Position numbers and translations under genes: made by a program. DNA of 64,000 nt from Mesorhizobium sp. PAMC28654. Its GTDB lineage: Bacteria > Pseudomonadota > Alphaproteobacteria > Rhizobiales > Rhizobiaceae. The notes beneath the pieces were generated by a model. That model had not been told where the DNA came from, searched no databases, and saw only the letters and a program-made list of their open reading frames with translations. The number at the start of each line of letters is the position of its first letter. Positions within the stretch are counted from its first letter, which is position 1. The stretch covers positions 1,922,001 through 1,986,000 of the forward strand of contig NZ_CP085135.1 in NCBI RefSeq assembly GCF_020616515.1. Reading direction: 5' to 3'. Positions 8,920 to 17,667 of this stretch are shown in pieces.

Positions 8920-10047
8920 TTAGAAAGAGCGCTGGAAGCGGAGGATGCCGCCGATGCTGCTCTTTTCGCTGGAACTGGTCCAGTTGGAAGCCGGGAAGCT
9001 GCCTGCGTTGACATAGTCAACTTCGGCCGTGACCGTGAAGCCAGGAACTATGTCGTAAGCAATGTTAGCCGCGACGCCGAGGTTCTTATCTTCATCATAC
9101 GAAACCTGAGCATTGAACGAGGCCTTCTCGTTAAACTTGTAGGTTGCACCACCCCAAATTGCCCAGTTTCCGCCCCACAACTTGTAGAAGCTGCGGTCGA
9201 TGTTTGTGTCGGAGCCATAACCGACCATCGCAAACAAGGACAGCTGGCTGGTAGCATTCACGTCCAAGCGAATCTTGCCGGAATATTCTTCCCACGTGCT
9301 ATCATAAGCAGCGACCGCAGCGATCGAGCCCCAGCCCTGCGTATACTTCACGCCACCGACAACAAACGGAACATAGCTGTCGATCGAAGTACCCTCGCCC
9401 GAACCTTCTTCAAGCGAAACTACCGCCGAGAGGCCATTGCCTGCGTCGAAATAGTACTGGACGACGTTGGTGTCGAAGCCACCATAAGGAACCAGCGTAT
9501 CGTTGATGACATTGCCGGCGTAGCCGATGAATGTATTGAAGGCCGATTCGTCTTTACCGACACGAAGACCACCGAGCTGAATCCAGGCGAAATTCAGCGA
9601 GATGCCCTTGTTATAGGCATAGTTGTCGTCGCTGTCGCTGTTATCATTTGTGTGGTGATGGTCATTGTTCTGGTTACCGAAATTGATGCGGGTTTCGGTG
9701 TAGGTCTTCAACGTGCCGAGCTCAGTTTCCTGATTGGTCCAGGTCTTAAGAGCGAAGCGGGCGTTTTTGAACCATGTGCCCTGCTCCTTGCCGTTTAAAC
9801 GGTCCTCGGTGCGCGCGCCGTCAAGCGAGCCGATGTCGCCACCCGCGATTTCGTAACGGACATAGCCGCCGATGCGCAGGCAGGTTTCGGTGCCGGGGAT
9901 GTAGAAGTAGCCAGCGCCGTAGACGTCGCAGATCTTGACGTATTCAGCGGGTTCCGGCTCGGCGACGACGACGGCGTCGGCGGCGCGCGCACCGGATACT
10001 GCGATCAGGGCCGCAGCGGAGCCGAGGAGAAGGCTCTTGATGTTCAT
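8920..10047 (-). CDS. outer membrane porin (Porin_2/Omp2 family), copy A
   Basis: This 375-residue outer-membrane porin starts with a cleavable signal peptide (about residues 1-22, ending ARA-AD). The conserved mature N-terminus has two cysteines, in KICDVYGAG and ETCLRIGGY, and the protein ends in Phe (RFQRSF), as beta-barrel proteins do. These features match the Porin_2 family of Brucella Omp2 and rhizobial RopA-like proteins. Its first about 180 bases and ribosome-binding site are identical, except for one base, to those of the divergent porin at 10735-11931. The rest differs, with an Asp/Asn/His-rich loop near residues 125-150. It ends at a clear terminator. Confidence 0.92.
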   Translation of the reverse strand: MNIKSLLLGSAAALIAVSGARAADAVVVAEPEPAEYVKICDVYGAGYFYIPGTETCLRIGGYVRYEIAGGDIGSLDGARTEDRLNGKEQGTWFKNARFALKTWTNQETELGTLKTYTETRINFGNQNNDHHHTNDNSDSDDNYAYNKGISLNFAWIQLGGLRVGKDESAFNTFIGYAGNVINDTLVPYGGFDTNVVQYYFDAGNGLSAVVSLEEGSGEGTSIDSYVPFVVGGVKYTQGWGSIAAVAAYDSTWEEYSGKIRLDVNATSQLSLFAMVGYGSDTNIDRSFYKLWGGNWAIWGGATYKFNEKASFNAQVSYDEDKNLGVAANIAYDIVPGFTVTAEVDYVNAGSFPASNWTSSSEKSSIGGILRFQRSF

Positions 10048-10064
10048 TTTCTGACCTCCAGTCA
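9866..10064. repeat. 199-bp inverted repeat, left arm (porin 5' end)
   Basis: This covers the ribosome-binding region and first codons of porin A. It is the inverted match, with a single mismatch, of 10718-10916 in porin B. The 653 bases between the arms contain the tRNA-Ser gene and both porin promoters. Confidence 0.9.
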
Positions 10065-10184
10065 GAATCGAACGGATTCGCGGCTTTTGACGACGACGCG
10101 ACGCCCCAGGAAGTGCCGCGATTCTGCCTATCAGTTTGTTATTACTGGGAAATTTCTAGCCGGCGCGCTGTTGCTGGGCAAAAG

Positions 10185-10275
10185 TGGCGGAGAGGATGGG
10201 ATTCGAACCCACGAGAAGCTTTTGACCTCTACTCCCTTAGCAGGGGAGCGCCTTCGACCACTCGGCCACCTCTCC
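10185..10275 (-). tRNA. tRNA-Ser (anticodon GCT)
   Basis: On the minus strand the gene begins GGAGAGGTGGCCGAGTGGTC. It has the anticodon loop in CTCCCCTGCTAAGGGAG, a long variable arm typical of class II serine tRNAs, the T-arm GGGTTCGAATCCC and the acceptor strand CCTCTCC followed by G and an encoded CCA (10185-10187). The anticodon GCT reads AGC/AGU serine codons. It lies between the two divergent porin genes. Confidence 0.95.
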
Positions 10276-10717
10276 GTTGCGCCGCTGGATAAAGAAAAGC
10301 GCCGGCACAATCAACAAGCCCCAGCCATTATCTCGGATTATCTCGGAAAAAAATGCGCTGCCGAACCACTGCGTTCCACGATGCGGCGATTCTGCGGCAA
10401 TTCCCTGGCTAACGACTCGAGCCATGCCGGCCGCTTCGGTGGGAATCGCCGGATTCGGCCACACTGTAAGGGCCGCAAGGGACCTGATGGTTAACAAGAG
10501 CTTTCTGAGTGAGGCCAAATCGTGTCATTTGTGCAACAACGCTCGCCGATAGCAGCCGTCCGGCCCTTCCGCCTGCACGATCGTTGTTGAACGCCGCCGT
10601 CGCATGAGTAATGTCGGTCTCGAGGAAGCGGCGCGGTGCGCATCTTTTTCGGTAGTGGGGATGGGGCAGGGAACGCTGTCCTTCAGCAAAGAATACCCAG
10701 ACCCGTTTTTTAACTTT
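10276..10717. other. intergenic region upstream of porin B and tRNA-Ser
   Basis: This 442-base stretch runs from the 5' end of the tRNA gene to the inverted repeat. It must hold the tRNA promoter (minus strand) and the porin B promoter (plus strand). I see no convincing gene; the short open frames here lack ribosome-binding sites and overlap the tRNA or the antisense of porin B. I cannot fix promoter boxes with confidence. Confidence 0.5.
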
Positions 10718-10916
10718 TGACTGGAGGTCAGAAAATGAACATTAAGAGCCTTCTCCTCGGCTCCGCTGCGGCCCTGATCGCAGTATCCGGTGCGCGCGCC
10801 GCCGACGCCGTCGTCGTCGCCGAGCCGGAACCCGCTGAATACGTCAAGATCTGCGACGTCTACGGCGCTGGCTACTTCTACATCCCCGGCACCGAAACCT
10901 GCCTGCGCATCGGCGG
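10718..10916. repeat. 199-bp inverted repeat, right arm (porin 5' end)
   Basis: This is the partner of 9866-10064. Identity begins at TGACTGGAGGTCAG, 17 bases before the porin B ATG, and runs through codon 60, with one mismatch at the third base of codon 3. Beyond this point the two porins diverge at once. Confidence 0.9.
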
Positions 10917-11931
10917 ATACATCCGCTACGAAGTGGGTGCCGGCGACGTCGGCTCGTTTGACGGCGCGAAGACCTTCGATCAGCGCGATACCCACAATGG
11001 CGTGGCCAACGACCAGGGCACGTATTGGAAGCACGTCCGCTTCACGCTTCAGACCTATACCGGCCAAGAGACCGAGCTTGGCACCTTGAAGACCTACACG
11101 CAGACCCGCTTCAATTTTGGCAATAGCAACGGTTACGGCACAGAATACGGCGGCAATCCTCTTGGCGACTCGGGTGTCAGCCTGAACTTCGCCTGGATCC
11201 AGCTCGGTGGCCTGCGCGTCGGCCGCGACGACTCGGCCTTCGATGAATTCATCGGCTACGCTGGCAACGTCATCAACGATACGATCGTTCCTTACGGCGG
11301 CTTCAACACCGACGTTGTCCAGTACTACTTCGACGCAGGCAACGGCTTCTCGGCCGTGGTGTCGTTGGAAGGTGGTTCCGGCAGTGCTTTCGCTACGCCC
11401 GGCGGTTTCCAGCAGGGTTCGGACGGCAACTTCGGCGCTACAGGCAGCGATTCGATCGACAGCTACGTTCCGTTCGTTGTCGGCGGCGTGAAATACACGC
11501 AGGGCTGGGGTGCGATCACCGCTGTCGGCGCGTATGACAGCACCTTTGAAGAGTGGACTGGCAAGGCCCGCGTGGACGTGAATGTCTCCAGCGCGCTGTC
11601 GCTGTTCTTGATGGCCGGTTACGGCACCGACAAGAACATCGACCGTAACTTCTACAAGCAGTGGGGCGGTAACTGGGCTGTCTGGGGTGGCGGCACCTAC
11701 AAGTTCAACGAGAAGACCTCGTTCAACATCCAGGCGTCGGCTGACGACGACAAGAACTACGGTGTCGCGGCGAACGTTGCCTACAACATCGTTCCCGGCT
11801 TCACGGTCACGGCCGAAGTTGACTACAACCACGACGGCAAGTTTAACAGCGGCGACTACAATCGCAACTGGGTCAACGCCGACAAGGTCAACAGCATCGG
11901 CGGCCTGCTCCGCTTCCAGCGCTCGTTCTAA
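10735..11931 (+). CDS. outer membrane porin (Porin_2/Omp2 family), copy B
   Basis: This 398-residue porin is divergent from copy A. It has the same signal peptide, the same conserved N-terminal segment with two cysteines, and the terminal RFQRSF. The central part differs: a Gly/Ser-rich surface loop near residues 210-240 is longer than in copy A. I place the start at ATG 10735, nine bases after GGAGG; an upstream in-frame TTG at 10717 is not credible. The long open frame on the opposite strand here is an antisense artefact. Porins of this family allow small hydrophilic solutes to diffuse and are major surface antigens. Confidence 0.93.
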   Translation: MNIKSLLLGSAAALIAVSGARAADAVVVAEPEPAEYVKICDVYGAGYFYIPGTETCLRIGGYIRYEVGAGDVGSFDGAKTFDQRDTHNGVANDQGTYWKHVRFTLQTYTGQETELGTLKTYTQTRFNFGNSNGYGTEYGGNPLGDSGVSLNFAWIQLGGLRVGRDDSAFDEFIGYAGNVINDTIVPYGGFNTDVVQYYFDAGNGFSAVVSLEGGSGSAFATPGGFQQGSDGNFGATGSDSIDSYVPFVVGGVKYTQGWGAITAVGAYDSTFEEWTGKARVDVNVSSALSLFLMAGYGTDKNIDRNFYKQWGGNWAVWGGGTYKFNEKTSFNIQASADDDKNYGVAANVAYNIVPGFTVTAEVDYNHDGKFNSGDYNRNWVNADKVNSIGGLLRFQRSF

Positions 11932-11955
11932 CAGGCTCCGCCTGATCGAAACCGA

Positions 11956-11977
11956 ACCCGGCGGGCTACCGCCGGGT
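11956..11977 (+). terminator. hairpin terminator after porin B
   Basis: ACCCGGCGG and CCGCCGGGT form a perfect 9-bp stem with a 4-base loop, 24 bases after the porin B stop. The following U-content is low (CGTT). Confidence 0.6.
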
Positions 11978-12056
11978 CGTTACCGACATCCGCCCCCGGC
12001 AAGCGCCGGAACTTATCGTCTTTGTTCTGGAGTATATTGGCGGCCAAGGGCGACAC

Positions 12057-12860
12057 CTATCGACGCCAGAACGGCGCGCTCAAGTGCACACGATTTACGT
12101 CAAAGGCTCGTTTCCGATGAAGCCAGCCGCCCGATTTGAAGCCGGCATTTTTCGGACTGATCCTTTGTCTGGCTGATGTTCGGATCGGGTTTGCTTGAGG
12201 GCAAGCTTCGCTGTTTTCGGATGCGATTGGCGGGCGCTGTTTTCGCATGCTTTCACCGGCGAGATCGATGCGATAGGCGTTGTGAACGCCAAGATGGCGT
12301 CGGCAAGACGCAGGCCAAACGCCATTCGGCGAATTCGTAGACTTCGCCCGCAAGGCTGGCGAGTGCGGCACGCTCAACGATTTCAACAGTTGCGGGCGAC
12401 TGACGCCCAGCCGGCGCATGGTCGTTGATGCGATCGAGGCCTGGCCAATGGCTGCATTGACTTCAACAAGCGAGAAGAAGGTCTGATTGCGCAGACGCCC
12501 CAGAATGCATGATCGGGCGAAGCGAACGCCGTTCTCGGCTTTGGACTTGTCCTTCGGTCGCCACGGCCGTGCCGGTTGGACGCCGACGGCATAGTGGGAT
12601 GTCACCTCAGGATCGTAGAAACTGACTCGACTGAAGCCCGACTTCAGATCGTCGAGAACGATTAGCCGGGGAACGCCTCCGAAGAAACGAAACATCCGGA
12701 CATGCGAGCCGATCCAGTCCGGGAGCGTTTTCGTGCCGGTCGCTTCGGCATAGGTGAAGCTGGATGCGCCGAGACACGCGACCAACCTTGACTTCATTGA
12801 AACCACGACGCCGTCGGCGGCGTACACCAGCGCTCGGTTCAACAGGCTGGGCCGATCCAC
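12057..12860 (-). pseudogene. IS21-family transposase (IstA) remnant
   Basis: The minus-strand translation matches the catalytic part of IstA: LGASSFTYAEAT, DWIGSHVRMFRFFGGVPRL, LDDLKSGFSRVSFYDPEV, then PARPWRPKDKSKAENGVRFA and ILGRLRNQTFFSLVEVNAAI. The second Asp and the Glu of the DDE triad are within these motifs. The N-terminal helix-turn-helix and the first Asp are missing. A short stretch is lost after FYDPEV, and the frame decays after about residue 180. No istB helper gene is found. The part at 12057-12300 is open but not recognisable as IstA. It is a dead fragment between a porin and the sulfotransferase genes. Confidence 0.8.
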
Positions 12861-12913
12861 AAGGCCGCGCGATTGGGAACGCCCAACCGCGGTTACAGGA
12901 TTGCCAATGCAAG

Positions 12914-14569
12914 TCAGATTTCTGCGAGATTACCCAAAGACTGGATCAGTGGCTGGATCGAGCTCTCATAATTTTTCCAGCGCTTGACGGACGATGCATA
13001 GATCGGCTGCCTCACCTGCCATCTGCTGGGTGTGTTGACTGAACCATCCCTGTCGAAAAAGCGCAGGCAGGCATCATCCCATGGCAACCCAAGATGATCG
13101 ATTAGACGACGCGATTGCCCCTCCTGGTCCGCGACCAGGGTTTCGTAGCGACTTTCGAAAATGCGGCCGGGAAAAACCTTGTGCCAATGCCGCATCAGGC
13201 GATCATATTCGCGGTAGTAAAGCCCGAGCGTCCGTAGATCAACATTGTAGCTGTGTGCCTGATGGAACATCATGGTAAAGCACGAGACACAATTGTCGAT
13301 CGCATCGCGGCGGCAGTGAATGATGCGCGCGTTGGGAAAGAGGATTCCGATAAGGCCGATCACCATGAAATTGTGGGGCATCTTGTCGACGATGCGAAGC
13401 GCGGCAGGCGCCCGCTCGCGCAAGTAGGACAGATGCTCCTTGGCCAGCGCCCTGGACGAGTCGGCGGTGATCGACATGACCGATTGGCGCAACGCTTGCG
13501 CCGAAGGTTTTGTGATGCCGATCGCATTCGCGGTTCGCCGCAGCTTCTCAAGCTCGCCGACGCCATGAACATCGGGATGGCTCGCGCAAATCTGCTCCGT
13601 CAAGGTGGTGCCCGAGCGGGGCATCCCGACAACAAATACAGGCACTTCGGACGGATCCCCATAGCCAGCCCTGGCAGCCAGCATTTCCGGGCTGAAGACC
13701 TGGATCGTGGCGTCGACCCAACGGCGGTAGGTTTCCAGATCGAACTTGTGGCCCGCCACTTGATTGGCTTTCTTGAAATGATCCATGGCGTCTTCATAGC
13801 GCCGAAGATCGTTCAGCACCTTGCCGGCGGCATGATGGAGGCTCTCCGCGCCGTTCGGGTCAAGCCGTGGGTCGCCAAGTTCCCTCAGGATGGATGCGAG
13901 TTCGTCCGGCTCTTCGGTGAATTTCCGTGTGTGGACAAGATCATTGTAGGCAGCCGGCATTGCAACGCGGCGCTTGATCGCTTCTTTCAGAAAGACCCTG
14001 GCTTCATCCATCCGACCGAGGCTGGTGAGCGCGCCGGCCAGACCGGTGCGAACCTTGGGATGATCGCGGTCGATGTCGAGCGCTTTCTCATAAAGCGGCA
14101 AAGCCAGTTCAGCCTTGTCAAACCGGACGTAAGCGCGCCCTAGCGCGCAAAGCACTTCCACCAGATCAGGCTTCACTTCCAGGGCATATTGCATATGGCT
14201 GATCGCGAGCGAATATTCGCCGAGCAGCGTATAGGCTTCGCCCAGACCAAGGTGGTAATAGGGGTTTCGAGGTTTTTCGCCGACCGCCCGCGCGAAATAA
14301 CGCAACGCCATTTCGTCGTCACTGCCAAGGGCGAGCGTGCCCATGACGTACAGGGCCAACGGATGGTTGGGCGTCCGTTCCAGCACGCGCAAACACAGTT
14401 CCCGAGCCTCGGCAAACCGCTTGACCTGTTGCAGGTCGTTCGCCTGCTGCAGCAACATATCGTCTGCCTCGGCGCGCGATGGTGGTTTGGCTTGCGAAGG
14501 CGAGGTCCTTGGCGCGGGCTGAGTTCGTAAGTGCTTGGACCAGGCAGGCGGCAGTCGATTATTCATCAT
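12914..14569 (-). CDS. TPR-repeat sulfotransferase, copy 1
   Basis: The 551-residue product has an N-terminal array of tetratricopeptide repeats (about residues 40-270) and a C-terminal sulfotransferase domain. The PAPS 5'-phosphosulfate loop is VVGMPRSGTTLTEQ (314-327). The 3'-phosphate motif is HCRRDAIDNCVSCF, followed by YREYDRLMRHW. Such proteins transfer sulfate from PAPS to an acceptor; the acceptor here is unknown and could be a glycan, lipid or protein. There is no signal peptide, so it should act in the cytoplasm. A close paralog lies 150 bases upstream. Adjacent Met codons open the frame, and either may be the start. Confidence 0.87.
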   Translation of the reverse strand: MMNNRLPPAWSKHLRTQPAPRTSPSQAKPPSRAEADDMLLQQANDLQQVKRFAEARELCLRVLERTPNHPLALYVMGTLALGSDDEMALRYFARAVGEKPRNPYYHLGLGEAYTLLGEYSLAISHMQYALEVKPDLVEVLCALGRAYVRFDKAELALPLYEKALDIDRDHPKVRTGLAGALTSLGRMDEARVFLKEAIKRRVAMPAAYNDLVHTRKFTEEPDELASILRELGDPRLDPNGAESLHHAAGKVLNDLRRYEDAMDHFKKANQVAGHKFDLETYRRWVDATIQVFSPEMLAARAGYGDPSEVPVFVVGMPRSGTTLTEQICASHPDVHGVGELEKLRRTANAIGITKPSAQALRQSVMSITADSSRALAKEHLSYLRERAPAALRIVDKMPHNFMVIGLIGILFPNARIIHCRRDAIDNCVSCFTMMFHQAHSYNVDLRTLGLYYREYDRLMRHWHKVFPGRIFESRYETLVADQEGQSRRLIDHLGLPWDDACLRFFDRDGSVNTPSRWQVRQPIYASSVKRWKNYESSIQPLIQSLGNLAEI

Positions 14570-14719
14570 GTCTGGCTACCAAAAAGCCAGTTGAATCCAG
14601 AGCGATGCGTGGCGTCAGACCAGTGCAATCCACCTCGCGTTCGCTTTTGGGATAGTGGCTGACAATTCGGGATGCCGGAGCTAGTCGCCGGGCGTTGAAC
14701 CGGCGATCTGGAAGGGGCG

Positions 14720-16414
14720 TCATCTTGTCAGCGGATGCTCTAATCGGGACTCGTTCTTGGTTTCGGCAAGGTCGCCCAGCGACTGGATCAGCGGCTGAAT
14801 CTCGCTTTCATAATTTTTCCAGCGCTTGACGGACGACGTGTAGATCGGTTGCCTAACCTGCCAGCGGCTGAACGTGTTGACCGAACCATCCTTGTCGAAA
14901 AAGCGCAGGCAGGCGTTGTCCCAAGGCAGTCCAAGATAATCGACTAGGCGACGCGATTGTGCCTCCTGATCGCCAGCCAGCGTCTCGTAGCTGCTTTCAA
15001 AAATACGGCCCGGGAAAACCCTGTCCCAGTGACGCATCAGGCGATCATATTCGCGATAGTAAAGTCCGAGTGTCGACAGGTCGCTGTTGTAGCCATGTGA
15101 TTCGGTGAAATTCAGTGCAAAGCAGGAGACGCAATTGTCGATAGCATCGCGCCGGCAATGAATGATGCGCGCATTGGGAAAGAGAAGGCCGATCAGACCG
15201 ATCAGTTCGAAATTGTGAGGCCTCTTGTCGATGACGCGGAGCGCGCCTGGCGCCCTCTCACTTAGGTAGGACATGTGCGCTTCGGCCAGCGTCCTGGACA
15301 AGTCGGGAGTGATTGACATGATTGATTGCCGCAAGTCTTCCGCCGGACGGTTCAGGAACCCGAGTGCATTTGCGGTTCGGCTCAGCTTGCTGAGTTCGCC
15401 TGCGCCATGAACATCCGGGTGGCTCGCGCAGATCTGCTCGGTCAGCGTCGTTCCCGAGCGGGGCATGCCCAATACAAACACCGGCACTTCAGACGGACTT
15501 CCATAGCCAGCTCTGGCAGCCAACATTTCCGGACTGAAGATGTCGATCATGGAATCGACCCAACGGCGGTAGAATTCCAGATCGAACTTGTAGCCTGCTG
15601 CCTGTTTCGCCTTCTTGAAATGATACATCGCATCTTCATAACGCTGGAGGTCGTTTAAGACCTTGCCGGCGGCATGATGGAGTTGCTGGGCACCGTCCGG
15701 ATCAAGCTTTGGATTGCGGAGTTCAATCAGAATGGATGCAAGTTCGGCCGGCTCTTCGGTAAATTTGCGCGTCTGGACGAGATCGTTGTAAGCGGCCGGC
15801 ATTGCGATGCGACGTTCGACCGCCTCTTTCAAGTAGACCGTAGCTTCCTCCATGCGACCGAGGCTGGTGAGCGCGTTGGCCAGACCCGCCCTAACCCGAG
15901 GATGATCGCGGTTGATCTCAAGCGCTTTCTCGTATGGCCGCAAAGCCAATTCAGGCTTGCCGAACCCGATATAAGCAAGCCCCAACGCACAAAGGGCTTC
16001 AACCAGGTCTGGCTTCAATTCGAGGGCATGCTGCATATGCCTGATTGCAGGCGAATACTCGCTGACCTTCAGATAGGCTTCCCCCAGGCTAAGGTGGAAA
16101 TAGGGGTTGCGAGGCTCCTCGCCGACGGCGCGCGCGAAATATCGCAAAGACATTTCGTCGTCGTGGTTAAGGGTCAACGTGCCGAGGATATACAGGGCGA
16201 GCGGATGATTAGGCGTTCGGGCCAGCACACGAAGGCACAGTTCCTGGGCCTCCGACAACTTCTTCGCTTGCTGCAGTTCGAGCGCCATCCGCAGGAGCAT
16301 GTCGTCGCTCCGCACTGGCGGCACCGGTATGGGTTTCGCCTTCGGCAAGGGCGACGCCTTTGGTCCGGGAGCTTTCAAATGCTTGGACCAGGCGGGCGGC
16401 AGTCGATTGTTCAT
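14720..16414 (-). CDS. TPR-repeat sulfotransferase, copy 2
   Basis: This 564-residue paralog of the gene just downstream shares its whole layout: the opening MNNRLPPAWSKHL, TPR repeats from about residue 40 to 280, the PAPS loop VLGMPRSGTTLTEQ near 318-331 and HCRRDAIDNCVSCF further on. Differences are spread along the length, so the duplication is not very recent. It has a slightly longer C-terminus (ETKNESRLEHPLTR). The two genes face the same way and may be one transcript. Function and acceptor are unknown; sulfation of surface molecules is a reasonable guess only. Confidence 0.87.
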   Translation of the reverse strand: MNNRLPPAWSKHLKAPGPKASPLPKAKPIPVPPVRSDDMLLRMALELQQAKKLSEAQELCLRVLARTPNHPLALYILGTLTLNHDDEMSLRYFARAVGEEPRNPYFHLSLGEAYLKVSEYSPAIRHMQHALELKPDLVEALCALGLAYIGFGKPELALRPYEKALEINRDHPRVRAGLANALTSLGRMEEATVYLKEAVERRIAMPAAYNDLVQTRKFTEEPAELASILIELRNPKLDPDGAQQLHHAAGKVLNDLQRYEDAMYHFKKAKQAAGYKFDLEFYRRWVDSMIDIFSPEMLAARAGYGSPSEVPVFVLGMPRSGTTLTEQICASHPDVHGAGELSKLSRTANALGFLNRPAEDLRQSIMSITPDLSRTLAEAHMSYLSERAPGALRVIDKRPHNFELIGLIGLLFPNARIIHCRRDAIDNCVSCFALNFTESHGYNSDLSTLGLYYREYDRLMRHWDRVFPGRIFESSYETLAGDQEAQSRRLVDYLGLPWDNACLRFFDKDGSVNTFSRWQVRQPIYTSSVKRWKNYESEIQPLIQSLGDLAETKNESRLEHPLTR

Positions 16415-16526
16415 GGGTTCTGGCTAGCAAAAAACACCAACCGAATCCAGCGCGACGATCTGGACTTGCTTGCACCCGCCGGCCGGGCAGGCTAGCAAGA
16501 AGGCCCTTTTTTGACGAGCTTTTGCC

Positions 16527-17639
16527 ATGCGCCAGCGCCCTCCCCTCACGCCGCTTGTCGGCGCGCTTCCCTCTACAGTGCCATTCGTCGGCCCGGAGGC
16601 GCAGGAGCGTGATCGCGGCCGACCGTTCCGCGCCCGCATCGGCGCCAATGAGAGCAGTTTCGGTCCCTCGCCGAAGGTCATCGCCCGCATGGCTGGGATC
16701 GCCGGGGATATGTGGATGTATTGCGACCCGGACAACCACGATTTGAAGGTCGCCGTTGCCGCGCATCTTGGCGTGAAAGCCGAGAACGTGGTGGTCGGCG
16801 AAGGCATTGACGGACTGCTCAGCCTGGTGGCGCGCATGTATGTAGCGCCCGGCGACGCGGTGGTGACCTCGCTCGGCGCCTATCCAACCTTCAACTTCCA
16901 TGTCGCGGGCGTTGGTGGCCGCCTGGTCACGGTTCCCTACAAGAACGATCATGAGGATCTGGGCGGCCTGCTCGACGCGGTCGTCAAGGAGAAGGCGCCG
17001 CTGGTCTATCTGTCCAACCCGGATAACCCAATGGGGAGTTGGTGGGAAGCGGCCGAGATCACCCGCTTCATCGAAGCCTTGCCGGAGACCACCATGCTGG
17101 TGCTGGACGAGGCCTATGGCGAGTTGGGACCGGCATCAGCGCTGCCGCCGATCGACGTGTCGCGGCCGAATATCGTGCGCATGCGCACCTTTTCCAAGGC
17201 TTACGGACTTGCCGGCATACGCTGCGGCTATGCGGTGGCCGAGGTCGAGGTGATCAGCGATTTCGAGAAGATCCGCAACCATTATGGTGTCAGCCGCATG
17301 GCGCAGATCGCCGGCGTCGAGGCGCTTGCCGACCAGGCCTGGCTGGAGAGCGTGGTCGGCCGGGTTGATGCGGGTCGCCGGCGCATTGCTGAGATAGCCG
17401 AGGCGAACGGGCTGAAGCCGCTGCCGTCGGCGACCAATTTCGTCACCATCGACTGCGGCCACGACGGCGCCTTCGCACTGAAAGTGTTGCAGGCGCTGTT
17501 GTCGCGCGACGTGTTCATCCGCAAGCCGACGGCGCCGGGGCTCGACCACTGCATCCGCGTCAGTGTCGGCCTTGATCATGAACTCGACATCTTTGCCGAG
17601 GAATTGCCCGGCGCGCTCGCCGCGGCGCGAGGCAACTAG
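16527..17639 (+). CDS. PLP-dependent aminotransferase, histidinol-phosphate aminotransferase-like
   Basis: This is a fold type I class I/II aminotransferase of 370 residues. Visible signatures are IGANESSFGPSPKV (38-51), the Asn of LSNPDNPMGSW near 162-172, Asp194 and Tyr197 in LVLDEAYGEL, and the PLP lysine Lys224 in RTFSKAYGLAGIRCGY. The pattern is closest to HisC-type enzymes, but the sequence opens with an unusual Pro-rich segment and no his genes are nearby. The substrate is therefore open: histidinol phosphate, an aromatic amino acid or other. It diverges from the sulfotransferase genes and converges with the MarR-GNAT gene. Confidence 0.85.
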   Translation: MRQRPPLTPLVGALPSTVPFVGPEAQERDRGRPFRARIGANESSFGPSPKVIARMAGIAGDMWMYCDPDNHDLKVAVAAHLGVKAENVVVGEGIDGLLSLVARMYVAPGDAVVTSLGAYPTFNFHVAGVGGRLVTVPYKNDHEDLGGLLDAVVKEKAPLVYLSNPDNPMGSWWEAAEITRFIEALPETTMLVLDEAYGELGPASALPPIDVSRPNIVRMRTFSKAYGLAGIRCGYAVAEVEVISDFEKIRNHYGVSRMAQIAGVEALADQAWLESVVGRVDAGRRRIAEIAEANGLKPLPSATNFVTIDCGHDGAFALKVLQALLSRDVFIRKPTAPGLDHCIRVSVGLDHELDIFAEELPGALAAARGN

Positions 17640-17667
17640 AATCAGGCCTGGGAACGAGGCTCTCTCG

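Noticed and set aside
10525..11832. 435-codon open frame antisense to porin B
   Set aside because: It lies fully opposite a clear porin gene in GC-rich DNA, has no recognisable domain and no good ribosome-binding site; it is a mirror of porin codon usage.
7616..16414. Accessory segment considered as a prophage or complete genomic island
   Set aside because: Only one integrase and one transposase remnant are present; there are no phage structural, replication or transfer genes and no flanking direct repeats that I can see.
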